Positions 1 to 9,799 of a stretch of 34,841 bases of DNA are shown piece after piece (the stretch's first letter is position 1; every line of letters starts with the position of its first letter). A program made the translations under genes and the position numbers. The notes beneath the pieces are model-generated. The model made no database searches, had not been told where the DNA came from, and saw nothing but the letters and a program-made list of their open reading frames with translations. Source of the DNA: Chitinophaga pinensis (lineage in GTDB: Bacteria; Bacteroidota; Bacteroidia; Chitinophagales; Chitinophagaceae); NCBI GenBank assembly GCA_945876095.1, contig CAMCMP010000031.1, forward strand, positions 1 through 34,841, in the 5' to 3' direction.

Positions 1-105
1 ATTCAAAAAATAAAATAACTCACGCACAGTATCAAAAAAAAATGATTATTTATTGTTTAAGACGAATTAGCAATTCATAGAACAAAATTTCTAATCCGGT
101 TAAAT

Positions 106-1080
106 CTAGCTTTCTCTTTGAATAAGATATTCAGTAAGTTCCATCAAAGGCTTTTTACGAGCTAATAACACGGCAGTTTCGTCTAAGTGTTGAAGGGCAA
201 TTTGGACGTATTTTTCTTTTAACTCTACTGCCCACTCATCCACCTTGCAATCTCTAAAAATTGTAAGTACTTTATTTATTTTTTCTGTAGGATCAATCGT
301 AGAAGTCTCCATTAAATTCGCCAACTCTTCTTTTTGATTATCAGAAGCCACCTCCATTGCATGAATCATTAAAAATGTTTTCTTGTTGGCAAGAATATCT
401 CCTCCTACTTGTTTGCCAAATTTATCAGGGTCACCAAATGCATCTAAAAAATCATCTTGGACTTGAAAAGCAATTCCTAAATTTTTTCCAAATTCATATA
501 AATGCTGCTGATTACCTTGGCCGGCCCCTCCTAAAATAGCACCCAGCTGTAAACTTGCAGCTAACAGAACAGAAGTTTTCAATGTGATCATGTTTACATA
601 TTCCTCCAAACTCACTACGGCTCTTTTTTCAAAATCCATATCCAATTGCTGACCTTCACAAACTGCTTTGGCTGTATCATTAAAAACTTGAAAAATTTTT
701 TGAGAATAGTCCCTTTTAATTTTGTTGAGGTATTCGTAGGCCTGCACCATCATGACATCTCCGGCGAGTAAAGCAGTAGATTCGCCATATTTTGTATGCA
801 CTGTTTCCATTCCACGGCGTAGGGGGGCTTTGTCCATTATATCATCATGGATCAAACTGAAATTATGAAACAATTCAATTGCAGTCGCTACTTCGTATGA
901 GTCTGGATTTATTTCATCGAAAAGCTCATTGCCCATCAAAACACATACAGGTCTAATTCTTTTTCCGCCGAGTTGCAAAATATACTGTGCAGGCTCATAC
1001 AGCGTTGGAGTATGAGTAGGAAAATGACGCTTATTAAATTTTTGTTCGAATAATTTCGATAATTCTAAAAAAGATTGCAT
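106..1080 (-). CDS. Polyprenyl (isoprenyl) diphosphate synthase
   Basis: This is a trans-isoprenyl diphosphate synthase, which condenses isopentenyl diphosphate onto an allylic diphosphate to make precursors for quinones, carotenoids or other isoprenoids in the cytoplasm. The 324 residues show the family order: GGKRIRP at about 38-44, the first Asp-rich motif DDIMD at 79-83, and the second, QDDFLDAFGD, with aspartates near 209, 210 and 213. The first motif is the short DDxxD form. A Phe sits five residues before it, a position that limits chain length in some relatives, so a C15-C20 product is possible; this is inference. The gene lies 63 bp downstream of rnr on the same strand with no terminator seen between, so co-transcription is likely. 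The family call is secure; the exact product is not. Confidence 0.93.
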   Translation of the reverse strand: MQSFLELSKLFEQKFNKRHFPTHTPTLYEPAQYILQLGGKRIRPVCVLMGNELFDEINPDSYEVATAIELFHNFSLIHDDIMDKAPLRRGMETVHTKYGESTALLAGDVMMVQAYEYLNKIKRDYSQKIFQVFNDTAKAVCEGQQLDMDFEKRAVVSLEEYVNMITLKTSVLLAASLQLGAILGGAGQGNQQHLYEFGKNLGIAFQVQDDFLDAFGDPDKFGKQVGGDILANKKTFLMIHAMEVASDNQKEELANLMETSTIDPTEKINKVLTIFRDCKVDEWAVELKEKYVQIALQHLDETAVLLARKKPLMELTEYLIQRES

Positions 1081-1143
1081 AAACTAAACAGCTAAAATGC
1101 AAAATTGCTGAGTATTTTACAAACAACAACCTGCGTTGAACAA

Positions 1144-3165
1144 TTATTTTTTCCTTTTTATTTTGACTTTTGATTTAGTAATATCGAGCACCGCAGACCC
1201 ATCTTCCTGTACCCAATGGTAATCCAATTGTCGCTTTTCTAAATTGGCAGCCACCACTTTAATCTTTACCGCATCTCCCATTCTAAATTTTTTACCTGTA
1301 CGCATACCTACCAAAGCATAATCAGCTTCATCAAGTTTGAAATCATCGAATTCATTCAAATCACGAACCGTTACCATGCCTTCGCATTTGTGCAAAACAG
1401 TTTCTACAAAAAAACCAAAACTAGCCACTCCACTAATAATTCCATCAAATTCTTCTCCAAGGTAGTCCTTCATATACTCCACCTGTTTGTATTTATTACC
1501 CGCGCGCTCTGCCTCCATTGCTTTTCGTTCCTTATCACTGCAATGCTTAGATTTCTCTTCCATTTTCTTATCCAACTTCAAATCCTTATCCAAACAATTT
1601 TGCAATACTCTGTGAACCATTACATCTGGGTAACGGCGAATAGGAGAGGTGAAATGACAATAATGTTCAAATCCCAAACCGTAATGTCCAATATTTTTAG
1701 AAGTGTATATCGCTTTCGCCATCGTACGAATACCCAATTGCTCTAAAACGTGCTGCTCAGGCTTTCCATTCACCTCCTTCAATAAATTATTAAATGATTT
1801 AGCTATAGCGGCCTCATCATGCAAATCGAAAGTATAACCGAATTTTTTTGCAAATGCTGCAAAAGGTTTTAATTTTTCATCAGAAGGAGTATCATGTATT
1901 CTATATGGAAAAGGAATCGGCTCTCCGTTACTCTTAATCCGAGAAATATATTCGGCTATCGTTCTATTGGCTAATAACATAAACTCCTCCACCAATTTAT
2001 GAGCATCCTTACTTTCCTTAATAATAATACCAATAGGCTTGGCATTTTCATCAAGCGTAAAACGCACTTCTTGAGAAGAAAAATTAATAGCCCCATTATC
2101 AAATCGCTCCTTTCTGAAATGCTTTGCCAAATTGTCTAACAACAAAATTGCTTTATCATGAAGCCCCTCCTTAGTTTCAATTATTTGCTGAACATCTTCA
2201 TAAGTAAACCGATGATTACTATGAGTAATCGTTCTACCTATCCATTTATGTTTAATTTCACCACGATTGGTTATTTGAAAAATAACTGAAAAGGTATATT
2301 TATCTTCATTGGGCCTTAGAGAGCAAAGTTCATTGCTAATTCTTTCAGGAAGCATTGGATTTACTCTGTCGGGCAAATAAACACTGGTGGCCCTTTCATA
2401 GGCTGATTTATCCAAAATACTATCTGGCTTTACAAAATGACTTACGTCAGCAATATGAACGCCAATCTCATAATTACCATTATCTAAATTTCTTATTGAA
2501 ATAGCATCATCGAAATCTTTTGCATCTACCGGGTCTATCGTGAAGGTGAGTATATCTCGATAATCTTTTCTCTTTTTTAATTCTTCTCGGGTAATCGTTT
2601 CGGATAATTTCATTGCCTCCTCCATCACTGCCTTATCAAAGGCGAGTGGAAACCCTGTTTCAATAAGGATTTCTTTCATCGCCATATCATTCATATCCTC
2701 CGACTTTAAAATACTCACCACTTCACCCTCAGGCTTTTTATCTGATTTATTCCACTTAACAAGCCTTACTACTACTCTATCTCCATCGACTGCTCCATTA
2801 AGTTTTTCTACCGGGACATAAAAATCAGGAATTGGCTTTTCAGAAGCAGCTACAAAAAAAGCAACGTTTTTATTCACCTCAATATTGCCGATAAAAGTAG
2901 TTCTAAGACGTTCAATCACCTCAGTTACTTTACCTTCTGTTCGCCTTCCTCTTCCACTATCATCAGTAATTTGAACGCTAACTGAATCACCATGAAAAGC
3001 ATGATTAAAATCATTTGGCCTTACCACTATATCCTTTTCCAAACCTTCTACAATAACATAGCCCATTCCACTTCTTGATATATCAAGCTTACCTTTAAGG
3101 GAATGAGTTGACACCGACTTTTTTCCAACTACTTTCTTCTCTTTTCTCATTTTATTTTTAATCAT
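1144..3165 (-). CDS. rnr: Ribonuclease R (RNase II/RNB family exoribonuclease)
   Basis: This is a 3'-to-5' processive exoribonuclease that degrades structured RNA. The 673-aa protein has a cold-shock-like RNA-binding segment near residues 25-70. The RNB catalytic domain starts with DPVDAKDFDDAISI at about 211-224, whose aspartates (211, 217, 219, 220) are the metal-binding set. The conserved stretch FTSPIRRYPDVMVHR lies near the end of that domain. A C-terminal S1 domain is recognisable from FDGIISGVASFGFFVE, followed by a basic tail ending KIKRKK. It lacks the N-terminal helix-turn-helix extension of the E. coli enzyme, so it is somewhat shorter. The start MIKNKMRKEKK is Lys-rich; a second Met at codon 6 is a possible alternative start. 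Confidence 0.96.
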   Translation of the reverse strand: MIKNKMRKEKKVVGKKSVSTHSLKGKLDISRSGMGYVIVEGLEKDIVVRPNDFNHAFHGDSVSVQITDDSGRGRRTEGKVTEVIERLRTTFIGNIEVNKNVAFFVAASEKPIPDFYVPVEKLNGAVDGDRVVVRLVKWNKSDKKPEGEVVSILKSEDMNDMAMKEILIETGFPLAFDKAVMEEAMKLSETITREELKKRKDYRDILTFTIDPVDAKDFDDAISIRNLDNGNYEIGVHIADVSHFVKPDSILDKSAYERATSVYLPDRVNPMLPERISNELCSLRPNEDKYTFSVIFQITNRGEIKHKWIGRTITHSNHRFTYEDVQQIIETKEGLHDKAILLLDNLAKHFRKERFDNGAINFSSQEVRFTLDENAKPIGIIIKESKDAHKLVEEFMLLANRTIAEYISRIKSNGEPIPFPYRIHDTPSDEKLKPFAAFAKKFGYTFDLHDEAAIAKSFNNLLKEVNGKPEQHVLEQLGIRTMAKAIYTSKNIGHYGLGFEHYCHFTSPIRRYPDVMVHRVLQNCLDKDLKLDKKMEEKSKHCSDKERKAMEAERAGNKYKQVEYMKDYLGEEFDGIISGVASFGFFVETVLHKCEGMVTVRDLNEFDDFKLDEADYALVGMRTGKKFRMGDAVKIKVVAANLEKRQLDYHWVQEDGSAVLDITKSKVKIKRKK

Positions 3166-3730
3166 TTATAAATCATCTTTTATCGGTCATTTTCTTAAAA
3201 AATTTAACCAATAATTGATTGAAAATGGCTACTTAATTTAACCATTAATTTTATTAAAATTGCTAACATCAATTGATAGATATTACCTCTTACAAAAAAT
3301 ATTTTTGAAGGCCCTTACCCTAAATATGCTTACAATAAATTAAAGTCATATTTATCAGGCAGTTATATATTGATAATAATTACAATATAAAGAAGGATTC
3401 AATACATATCAAACTCAAGTGCAATGTACCAACTTATTGCTACATTCTATAAAACTGTAACAAAGCAAATGGCTTAAAACAAAGCTTTTTTTGGTATGCT
3501 TTGATCATTTGGCGATTTAATTATAATTTATAATATAACAACAAAAAACTTCGGATCAGCGGAATCGATTTTTAAACATTTCGTATGTTATTCATAAAGA
3601 ATTACAATTTTGATGAACAAAATCGAAAAGTGAATAGCGAATGAATTACAGTAGATTTTAGTAGTACCTTTAGCAACCTATTTTAAAGGAATAAAAATTC
3701 TATTATTTATTTTAAAAAACTTAGAAAGCA
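3166..3730. other. 565-bp AT-rich divergent intergenic region
   Basis: No coding sequence is convincing here. The region separates the divergent rnr and asparaginase genes and must hold both promoters. A perfect TAnnTTTG box lies on the plus strand at 3300-3307, and a one-mismatch box (TACCTTTA) at 3665-3672, 59 bp before the asparaginase start. Neither has a well-placed TTTG -33 element. A leader or small RNA from 3300-3307 is possible but not demonstrated. Confidence 0.4.
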
Positions 3731-4762
3731 ATGGCCAACAAACTTGATAGAAGAAAATTTTTACAGCTTTCAGCACTTTCAACACCACTATTGATATCAA
3801 AGAAAGCCCTAGCAAAACAAATAACGTATTCTAATTCTCCGATTGTAATTTCTACTTGGGATTCGGGTATGGAAGTAAATGCAGCAGCTTGGAAAATATT
3901 ATCCACTAAAGGGAGAGCTTTAGATGCAATAGAAGCAGGTGCTAACCAAATAGAAAATACGATCAACTGCTGTGTAGGTTTGGGAGGAAATCCAGACCGT
4001 GATGGGATTGTTACGCTAGATGCATGCATCATGGATGAGCATTTTAATTGCGGAGCAGTAGCAGGCTTGGAACAAATAAAACACCCAATTTCTGTAGCAA
4101 GAAAAGTAATGGAAAATACGCCCCATGTTTTATTAGTTGGAAACGGGGCGCAACAATTTGCAATAGAAAATGGATTCACTAAAGAATCTGCACAACTTTC
4201 AGAAAGCGCTGAAAATACCTATAAAGAATGGTTAAAGAAAACCGAATACAAGCAACAAATTAATATAGAAAGAAACGGCGGCAATGGACCTTTCGCACCT
4301 AATTTTTTTCAAGATGGAACGCCCAACCATGATACGATGGGATTATTAGCAAAAGACTATCAGGGAAATTTATCGGGTGGTGTAACAACAAGTGGAATGG
4401 CATTTAAACTCCATGGTCGTGTTGGAGATTCTGCTGGCATTGGTGCAGGATTATTTGTAGACAATGAAGTAGGAGCTGCAACTAGTAGTGGCGTAGGAGA
4501 AGAAGTTATTAGAACCTGCGGTACACACATAGTTGTAGAATTTATGCGCCAAGGTCTTAGTCCTGAGAAAGCCTGTAAAAAAGCGGTAGAAAGAATTATC
4601 AAGATTAATCCAGAGAGAGCAAAAACATTGCAGGTAGGATATTTAGCAATGAATAAAAATGGAGAATATGGTGCCTATGCCATTCAAAAAGGTTTTGTAT
4701 TTTCTGTAAAAACGAATGACGAAAATAAAATACACGAATCAAAATTCATATTGGGTGCTTAG
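3731..4762 (+). CDS. N4-(beta-N-acetylglucosaminyl)-L-asparaginase (glycosylasparaginase), Tat-exported
   Basis: This enzyme cleaves the GlcNAc-Asn link left after N-glycoprotein digestion, giving aspartate and the amino sugar. It is an Ntn hydrolase made as one chain that cuts itself to expose a threonine nucleophile. The motif NHDTMGLLA is present, so Thr202 is the predicted cleavage point and nucleophile. The following GGVTTSGMAFKLHGRVGDS, GAGLFVDNEVGAATSSG and GEEVIR are characteristic of the flavobacterial enzyme. The N-terminus DRRKFLQLSALSTPLL is a twin-arginine signal with a likely cleavage after ALA near residue 28, so it probably acts in the periplasm. The 343-aa length is typical. 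cutC follows 24 bp downstream, probably in the same operon. Confidence 0.95.
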   Translation: MANKLDRRKFLQLSALSTPLLISKKALAKQITYSNSPIVISTWDSGMEVNAAAWKILSTKGRALDAIEAGANQIENTINCCVGLGGNPDRDGIVTLDACIMDEHFNCGAVAGLEQIKHPISVARKVMENTPHVLLVGNGAQQFAIENGFTKESAQLSESAENTYKEWLKKTEYKQQINIERNGGNGPFAPNFFQDGTPNHDTMGLLAKDYQGNLSGGVTTSGMAFKLHGRVGDSAGIGAGLFVDNEVGAATSSGVGEEVIRTCGTHIVVEFMRQGLSPEKACKKAVERIIKINPERAKTLQVGYLAMNKNGEYGAYAIQKGFVFSVKTNDENKIHESKFILGA

Positions 4763-4786
4763 CCTTATTTCCAAAAAGTTTACCCT

Positions 4787-5512
4787 ATGAAATTTAAACT
4801 AGAAGTAATTGGCTTTACAATTGAAAGCTGCCTAATAGCTCAGGCTGCAGGTGCACATCGTATTGAATTATGTGACAACGCTTCTGAAGGCGGTACCACG
4901 CCGTCTTATGGTTTTATAAAAACTGCTAGAGAAAATTTGTCCATTGAGCTCTACCCTATTATTCGTCCAAGGGGAGGTGATTTTTTGTACAGTGAAATTG
5001 AATTCGAAGTAATGAAAGCGGATATAGAAGTCTGCAAGAATCTTGGATGTGACGGAGTAGTGATTGGCATACTTCATGCAGATGGAACGGTCGATAAAAG
5101 AAGATGTACTCAACTAGTTGAAATTGCCTATCCAATGAAAGTAACTTTTCATAGAGCATTTGACAGAACGAACGACCCTTTCAAAGCGATGGAAGATATT
5201 ATATCCATTGGTTGTGAAAGAATATTAACTAGTGGACAAAAAGATTTAGCCGTCGATGGTGAAGAGCTGCTGAATAAATTAGTAAAACAAGCAAATAATA
5301 GAATTATCATTATGCCTGGAAGTGGCGTAAGATCAGATAATATTGAAACATTGGTTAAAAATACCAACGCCACAGAATTTCATACCTCCGCAAGAACTTA
5401 CACTAACAGCAAAATGGAATTCATCAATGAAAGTATGGATGAACAGCTGACTTGCGTAACAACGATGAGCAATGAGATTAAAAAAATTATCGAAATATTT
5501 ACAAACTGTTAA
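4787..5512 (+). CDS. cutC: CutC family protein
   Basis: The 241-aa TIM-barrel protein is a clear CutC homologue, seen in LEVIGFTIESCLIAQAAGA, RIELCDNASEGGTTPSYG, YPIIRPRGGDFLYS, VTFHRAFD, RILTSGQ and the closing EFHTSAR. CutC was named for copper homeostasis in E. coli, but its biochemical activity is not settled. No signal peptide is visible, so it should be cytoplasmic. It starts 24 bp after the glycosylasparaginase stop and is convergent with serA, with 13 bp between the stops. The tight coupling to a glycan-amide hydrolase suggests, as inference only, a role in sugar or glycoamino-acid metabolism rather than copper. Confidence 0.93.
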   Translation: MKFKLEVIGFTIESCLIAQAAGAHRIELCDNASEGGTTPSYGFIKTARENLSIELYPIIRPRGGDFLYSEIEFEVMKADIEVCKNLGCDGVVIGILHADGTVDKRRCTQLVEIAYPMKVTFHRAFDRTNDPFKAMEDIISIGCERILTSGQKDLAVDGEELLNKLVKQANNRIIIMPGSGVRSDNIETLVKNTNATEFHTSARTYTNSKMEFINESMDEQLTCVTTMSNEIKKIIEIFTNC

Positions 5513-5525
5513 GGTGTAAAAATCT

Positions 5526-6764
5526 TTAGTACAAGATTCTAACCTTAATAGTAGCCTTTACCTTTTTCAATAATTCCATTGCACTTTTACTGAGCCCTTT
5601 ATCTACATCCAATACAACATAACCGATTGTATCATTCGTTTTTAGATATTGCCCTAGTATATTTATTTTATTTTTTGATAAGGTGGTATTGATTTCACTC
5701 AACACACCAGGCACATTGTTGTGAATATGAAGAATTCTATGAGTTCCTTCCTGAGGTGGCAAACTAAGCGCAGGTATAGTGTGTGAGCCATAACTAATTC
5801 CTTTCTCGAGATAGTTAAATAATTTAGAACTTACATCATCACCAATATTATGTTGCGCCTCTTGAGTACTTCCGCCAATATGAGGAGATAGTAATACATT
5901 GTTTAATCCCTGTAAAGGAGAAGTAAATTTATCGCCATTTTTTTCGGGTTCCCATGGAAATACATCGATCGCTGCACCTCCTAAGTGACCATCAGATAAG
6001 GATTTAGCCAATGCATCGATATCTACTACTTCCCCCCTTGCATAGTTGATCAAAATACTTCCTTTCTTAAAGGATTTCAAAATGGTTTTATTAATCAAAT
6101 TTTTTGTAGAAGGTAATTCAGGTACATGCAGAGAAATAATATCCGATTTGCTTACCAAATCTTTTAAAGTTTTAACATTCACTGCATTTCCCAAAGGAAG
6201 TTTAGTTTCAGCATCAAAATAAATCACTTTCATTCCTAAACCTTCTGCTAATACGCTTAGTTGGCTTCCGATATTTCCATAACCAATAATACCCAATGTT
6301 TTTCCACGCAATTCAAAACTACCGGTAGCATCTTTAAGCCAAATTCCTTCATGAGCAGCTTTGTTTTTATCCAAAATCTTCCGAATAAGGATAATAGACG
6401 CACCAATTACCAGCTCTGCTACACTTCTTGTATTGCTGTAAGGAGCATTAAAAACTGCCACCCCTTGTTTAGTAGCAGCTTTCAGGTCAACCTGATTAAC
6501 TCCTATACAAAAACAGCCAATAGCCTGTAATTTCTCGGCAGCAGCTAAAACCTTAGCACTAAGATTAGTTTTACTTCTGATTCCAACTAGGTGAACATTT
6601 TTTATTTCTTTAATCAGTTGCTCTTCACTTAAAGCACCGTTTAATTTCCTAACATTCACGTAGCCAGCAGCATTGAAATACTTTACAGCCACATCACTTA
6701 TGTTTTCCAAAAACAAAATATTAATTTTCTCTTTAGGATAACTGGTTATTTTTTTGTCTACCAT
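5526..6764 (-). CDS. serA: D-3-phosphoglycerate dehydrogenase with C-terminal ACT domain
   Basis: This enzyme catalyses the first step of serine synthesis, oxidising 3-phosphoglycerate to 3-phosphohydroxypyruvate with NAD. The 412-aa chain closely matches the E. coli-type enzyme. The nucleotide-binding GYGNIG is at 161-166, followed by an acidic strand end (IYFD). Catalytic Arg243 (INYARGE), Glu272 (DVFPWEPE) and His295 (SPHIGGSTQEAQ) are all present. The last ~75 residues (RILHIHNNVPGVLSEINTTL onward) are an ACT domain, the site of serine feedback inhibition in this family. A strong Shine-Dalgarno AAGGAG (6773-6778) lies just upstream of the ATG, and a perfect -7 box lies beyond it. It diverges from the serine-hydrolase gene. 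Confidence 0.97.
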   Translation of the reverse strand: MVDKKITSYPKEKINILFLENISDVAVKYFNAAGYVNVRKLNGALSEEQLIKEIKNVHLVGIRSKTNLSAKVLAAAEKLQAIGCFCIGVNQVDLKAATKQGVAVFNAPYSNTRSVAELVIGASIILIRKILDKNKAAHEGIWLKDATGSFELRGKTLGIIGYGNIGSQLSVLAEGLGMKVIYFDAETKLPLGNAVNVKTLKDLVSKSDIISLHVPELPSTKNLINKTILKSFKKGSILINYARGEVVDIDALAKSLSDGHLGGAAIDVFPWEPEKNGDKFTSPLQGLNNVLLSPHIGGSTQEAQHNIGDDVSSKLFNYLEKGISYGSHTIPALSLPPQEGTHRILHIHNNVPGVLSEINTTLSKNKINILGQYLKTNDTIGYVVLDVDKGLSKSAMELLKKVKATIKVRILY

Positions 6765-6786
6765 GATTATAACTCCTTATTTTGCA

Positions 6787-6794
6787 CAAATATA
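6787..6794 (-). promoter_or_regulatory. serA -7 promoter box TATATTTG
   Basis: On the minus strand the sequence reads TATATTTG, a perfect match to the Bacteroidota -7 consensus TAnnTTTG. Transcription should start a few bases downstream near 6782, giving a leader of about 18 nt that contains the AAGGAG ribosome-binding site at 6773-6778. No good -33 TTTG was found at the standard spacing. Confidence 0.6.
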
Positions 6795-6818
6795 TTCTAT
6801 CTAAGTCTTAATACTAAT

Positions 6819-8198
6819 ATGAACCCATTTTTTTGTTCCTTATTCAATACTCAAAAATCGCTTTCCAAATATAAAATTGCTGTAACAAGATATATAATTA
6901 TTTTTATATCTATTGCACTTGTGGCCTGCAATATATCCTCAAAGCAAGAGCCAGCTAAGAGTCAAATTGATTTACCCAATCCAGGTTCATTGAGCAAATT
7001 AGAGGGAGAACGCCTGCGGATTGCTTGTGAGAATTGGTATTTATCGGTATTAAAAGCAAAGGGCTTTAATGGTGGAATAGTCGTTGCAAAAAAAGGAAAT
7101 ATTATTTTTGAAGCATACAATGGAAGTAGTAACCTCAATGGACTAGATCCAATGAATGACAGTACTTCGCTTCATATTGCCTCTGTTTCCAAAACCTTTA
7201 CGGCAATGGCCACGTTAAAACTTTGGCAGGATGGTAAATTAAATATTGATGATCAGTTGAGTAAATATTTCCCTTTATTTAACTATCCAGGAGTAACTAT
7301 TCGTACTTTATTAAATCACCGAAGTGGACTCCCTAATTACGTTCACTTCATGGAAAATATGGGATGGAATAAAAGAATAAAAATTACCAATGAAGATGTT
7401 CTTACCTTTTTAATCAACCAAAAAAAATCAATAAAAAATGTAGGGAAACCAGACAGAGGATTTTCCTATTGCAATACCAATTATGCATTATTGGCATTGT
7501 TGATAGAAAAAATAAGTGGTAAAAAATACAGTGATTTTTTACAAGAAACTTTTTTTACTCCCCTACAAATGAAACACACATTTGTATATAACAACAATAG
7601 AGATTCAGGAAAAGTTACTATGAGCTATGATTACAGAGGGAAATTGATTCCGATTAATTTTTTAGATTATGTTTATGGAGATAAAAATATATACAGTACT
7701 CCCCGCGATTTACTGGTATGGGATAGAGCACTCACAGAAGGGGATTTATTTAACCAAAAAATATTAGAGGAGGCCTATACACCTTATAGCACTGAAAAGC
7801 CAGGCATAAGAAACTATGGTCTAGGGTGGAGAATGAATAATTTCCCTTCAGGAAAAAAAATGATTTACCACAATGGTTGGTGGCATGGCAATAATGCAGC
7901 ATTCATTCGTTTAATACAGGACTCAGCAACCATTATAGTATTGGGTAACAAATACAACCGAGGCATCTATCATGCAAAAGATTTGGCTAGCTTATTTGGA
8001 AATTATTATGGTGCTGGTGAAGAGGATGAATTAGAGGCTAGCATTTTAAATGCACCTGATTCAATTATCGCTACTCCAAAAGTTTCTCCTAAAAAAATCA
8101 CACACAGAAAAAAAATTAGTAAGAATAAACATCGAAAGGTATCTGTAAAAAAAATAGCTACTAAAAAGAAAATTAAATCAAAGAAAAAGAAACGCTAA
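6819..8198 (+). CDS. Serine hydrolase (class C beta-lactamase-like), lipoprotein with Lys-rich tail
   Basis: This is a penicillin-binding-protein/beta-lactamase-fold hydrolase whose substrate cannot be told from sequence; members include D-Ala carboxypeptidases, esterases and amidases. Its N-terminus has a hydrophobic stretch ending in the lipobox LVAC (Cys37), so it is probably a lipoprotein. The catalytic SxxK is SVSK (Ser122, Lys125), the second motif is YCN (217-219), and HNG at 351-353 takes the place of the usual KTG/HxG. The family domain ends near residue 395. The last ~39 residues (421-459) are more than half Lys/Arg and end KSKKKKR, an unusual addition. No other plausible start was seen. 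It converges with spmAB. Confidence 0.9.
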   Translation: MNPFFCSLFNTQKSLSKYKIAVTRYIIIFISIALVACNISSKQEPAKSQIDLPNPGSLSKLEGERLRIACENWYLSVLKAKGFNGGIVVAKKGNIIFEAYNGSSNLNGLDPMNDSTSLHIASVSKTFTAMATLKLWQDGKLNIDDQLSKYFPLFNYPGVTIRTLLNHRSGLPNYVHFMENMGWNKRIKITNEDVLTFLINQKKSIKNVGKPDRGFSYCNTNYALLALLIEKISGKKYSDFLQETFFTPLQMKHTFVYNNNRDSGKVTMSYDYRGKLIPINFLDYVYGDKNIYSTPRDLLVWDRALTEGDLFNQKILEEAYTPYSTEKPGIRNYGLGWRMNNFPSGKKMIYHNGWWHGNNAAFIRLIQDSATIIVLGNKYNRGIYHAKDLASLFGNYYGAGEEDELEASILNAPDSIIATPKVSPKKITHRKKISKNKHRKVSVKKIATKKKIKSKKKKR

Positions 8199-8274
8199 AT
8201 AATTTAAGATTTCATTTCACTAAACTAGCTTTAGAAGACAGAATCTTTTTGAAAATAAAATAGTTCCCCTCTTT

Positions 8275-9672
8275 CTATCCAAAGAAAATATAGCAAAGGG
8301 CAATGGAAGAAATAATACCAACCAAATCGGCCAGTAACATAGCTCCTACGGCATAGCGAGTATTCTTTACCGATACGGCTCCAAAATAAACTGCTATCAC
8401 ATAAAAAGTAGTATCAGAAGATCCTTGCAAAATACAGGATAGCCTGCCAGCAAATGAATCAGGTCCAAAGGTTTTCATACTATCCACCATCATTCCCCTA
8501 GCACCGCCGCCACTAAAGGGTTTAATTAAAGCGGTAGGTAGTCCATCTACAAAACGAGTATCGGATCCAAATAAGGTAAATATATTTTTGATTGCAGTAA
8601 TTACATAATCAAAACTACCACTGGTTCGCAACATACTAATAGCAACGAGCATGCCTACTAAATAAGGAATAATTCTGATGGCCGTTTCAAATCCTCCCTT
8701 TGCCCCTTCTACAAATGCATCAAATAGGTCAATTTTTTTGTACAATGCACCACAGATAATCATTAAAAAAATAAGTAAAATCAAACCGCTGCTCAATGAA
8801 CCTGAAAAAAATTGAAGGGCGTCTGAATTCAAAGAACGGATATAAACGACCAACAAAGCAATAACAGATGAAATTCCTAAAACCCATGTTAATATAATAG
8901 GCTGAAATAATTTTATCTTTTGCTTAAACCCAACAATCATCATAGCAGCAATGGTAGCAACAAATGTAGCAATCATGCAAGGAATGAAAATATCCATAGG
9001 ATTAGCCGCTTTTGCAGCAGATCTCAATGCAATAATACTAACCGGAATTAAAGTAAGACCAGATGCATGCAAGCATAAAAACATGATTTGAGAATTGGAA
9101 GCAACCGATTTGTTGGGATTTATTTCTTGTAAGCTTTCCATCGCTTTAATTCCAAAAGGAGTAGCCGCATTGTCTAACCCAAGTAGATTGGCAGAAAAAT
9201 TCATCACCATATGTCCCATGGCAGGATGGCCTTTAGGGATTTCAGGAAATATTTTTGAAAAGAAAGGGCCAATAATTCTAGATAAGAATCTAATGCCACC
9301 TGCCTTTTCAGCCATGGATAAACAACCCATGAACAAGGCCAAGAATCCAATTAACTTCAAACACAATGTCACAGCAGTCTGACAAGTTTCTATAATTCCA
9401 TCAGCAGACTGAATGCGATAGACCATTTGTTGATTTTCTCCTACCCGAATTAACTTTTCTCCACTAGCTACTATTGATTTTGATTTCTCTTCTTTTGCCG
9501 AATCAATAAAAGCATCGGATATGGAGGTAGTTTTAATTTTAATAGTATCACCAGACTTTCCAGTTACCATGTTTGAAAAAATGGCTTTTTGGGAAGGTGA
9601 AAAAATTGCCAAAAGACCGGCTGATACAATCGCAATAATTATAAACGACGACCAAATTCGACTAAGTGTCAT
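8275..9672 (-). CDS. Fused SpmA-SpmB (nucleoside-recognition Gate domain) membrane protein
   Basis: The 465-aa integral membrane protein is a head-to-tail fusion of the two halves known in Firmicutes as SpmA and SpmB, both of the nucleoside-recognition/Gate family. The start MTLSRIWSSFIIIAIVSAG is SpmA-like. The segments MGHMVMNFSANLLGLDNAAT and GIKAMESLQEINPNK are SpmA hallmarks. The C-terminal half, with RIIPYLVGMLVAISMLR, IKPFSGGGARGMMVDSM and QGSSDTTFYVIAVYFGAV, is SpmB-like. Several membrane helices are visible; residues ~30-90 are a polar, probably extracytoplasmic insertion. The sporulation name is misleading in Bacteroidota, where a transport-related role is more likely; the substrate is unknown. 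Confidence 0.9.
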   Translation of the reverse strand: MTLSRIWSSFIIIAIVSAGLLAIFSPSQKAIFSNMVTGKSGDTIKIKTTSISDAFIDSAKEEKSKSIVASGEKLIRVGENQQMVYRIQSADGIIETCQTAVTLCLKLIGFLALFMGCLSMAEKAGGIRFLSRIIGPFFSKIFPEIPKGHPAMGHMVMNFSANLLGLDNAATPFGIKAMESLQEINPNKSVASNSQIMFLCLHASGLTLIPVSIIALRSAAKAANPMDIFIPCMIATFVATIAAMMIVGFKQKIKLFQPIILTWVLGISSVIALLVVYIRSLNSDALQFFSGSLSSGLILLIFLMIICGALYKKIDLFDAFVEGAKGGFETAIRIIPYLVGMLVAISMLRTSGSFDYVITAIKNIFTLFGSDTRFVDGLPTALIKPFSGGGARGMMVDSMKTFGPDSFAGRLSCILQGSSDTTFYVIAVYFGAVSVKNTRYAVGAMLLADLVGIISSIALCYIFFG

Positions 9673-9799
9673 ATTTATATTTTATAAAAATAATATTGGA
9701 AATTAGTTATAAAATACCAAAATACAGCTTTCCCTTTAATATCTATGGTCCATCCTACTATTCGCATGATACAAATACAGAATCTTCAAATTAACCCAT

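Noticed and set aside
3721..4179. 152-codon minus-strand frame opposite the asparaginase gene
   Set aside because: It is a shadow of a well-supported gene on the other strand.
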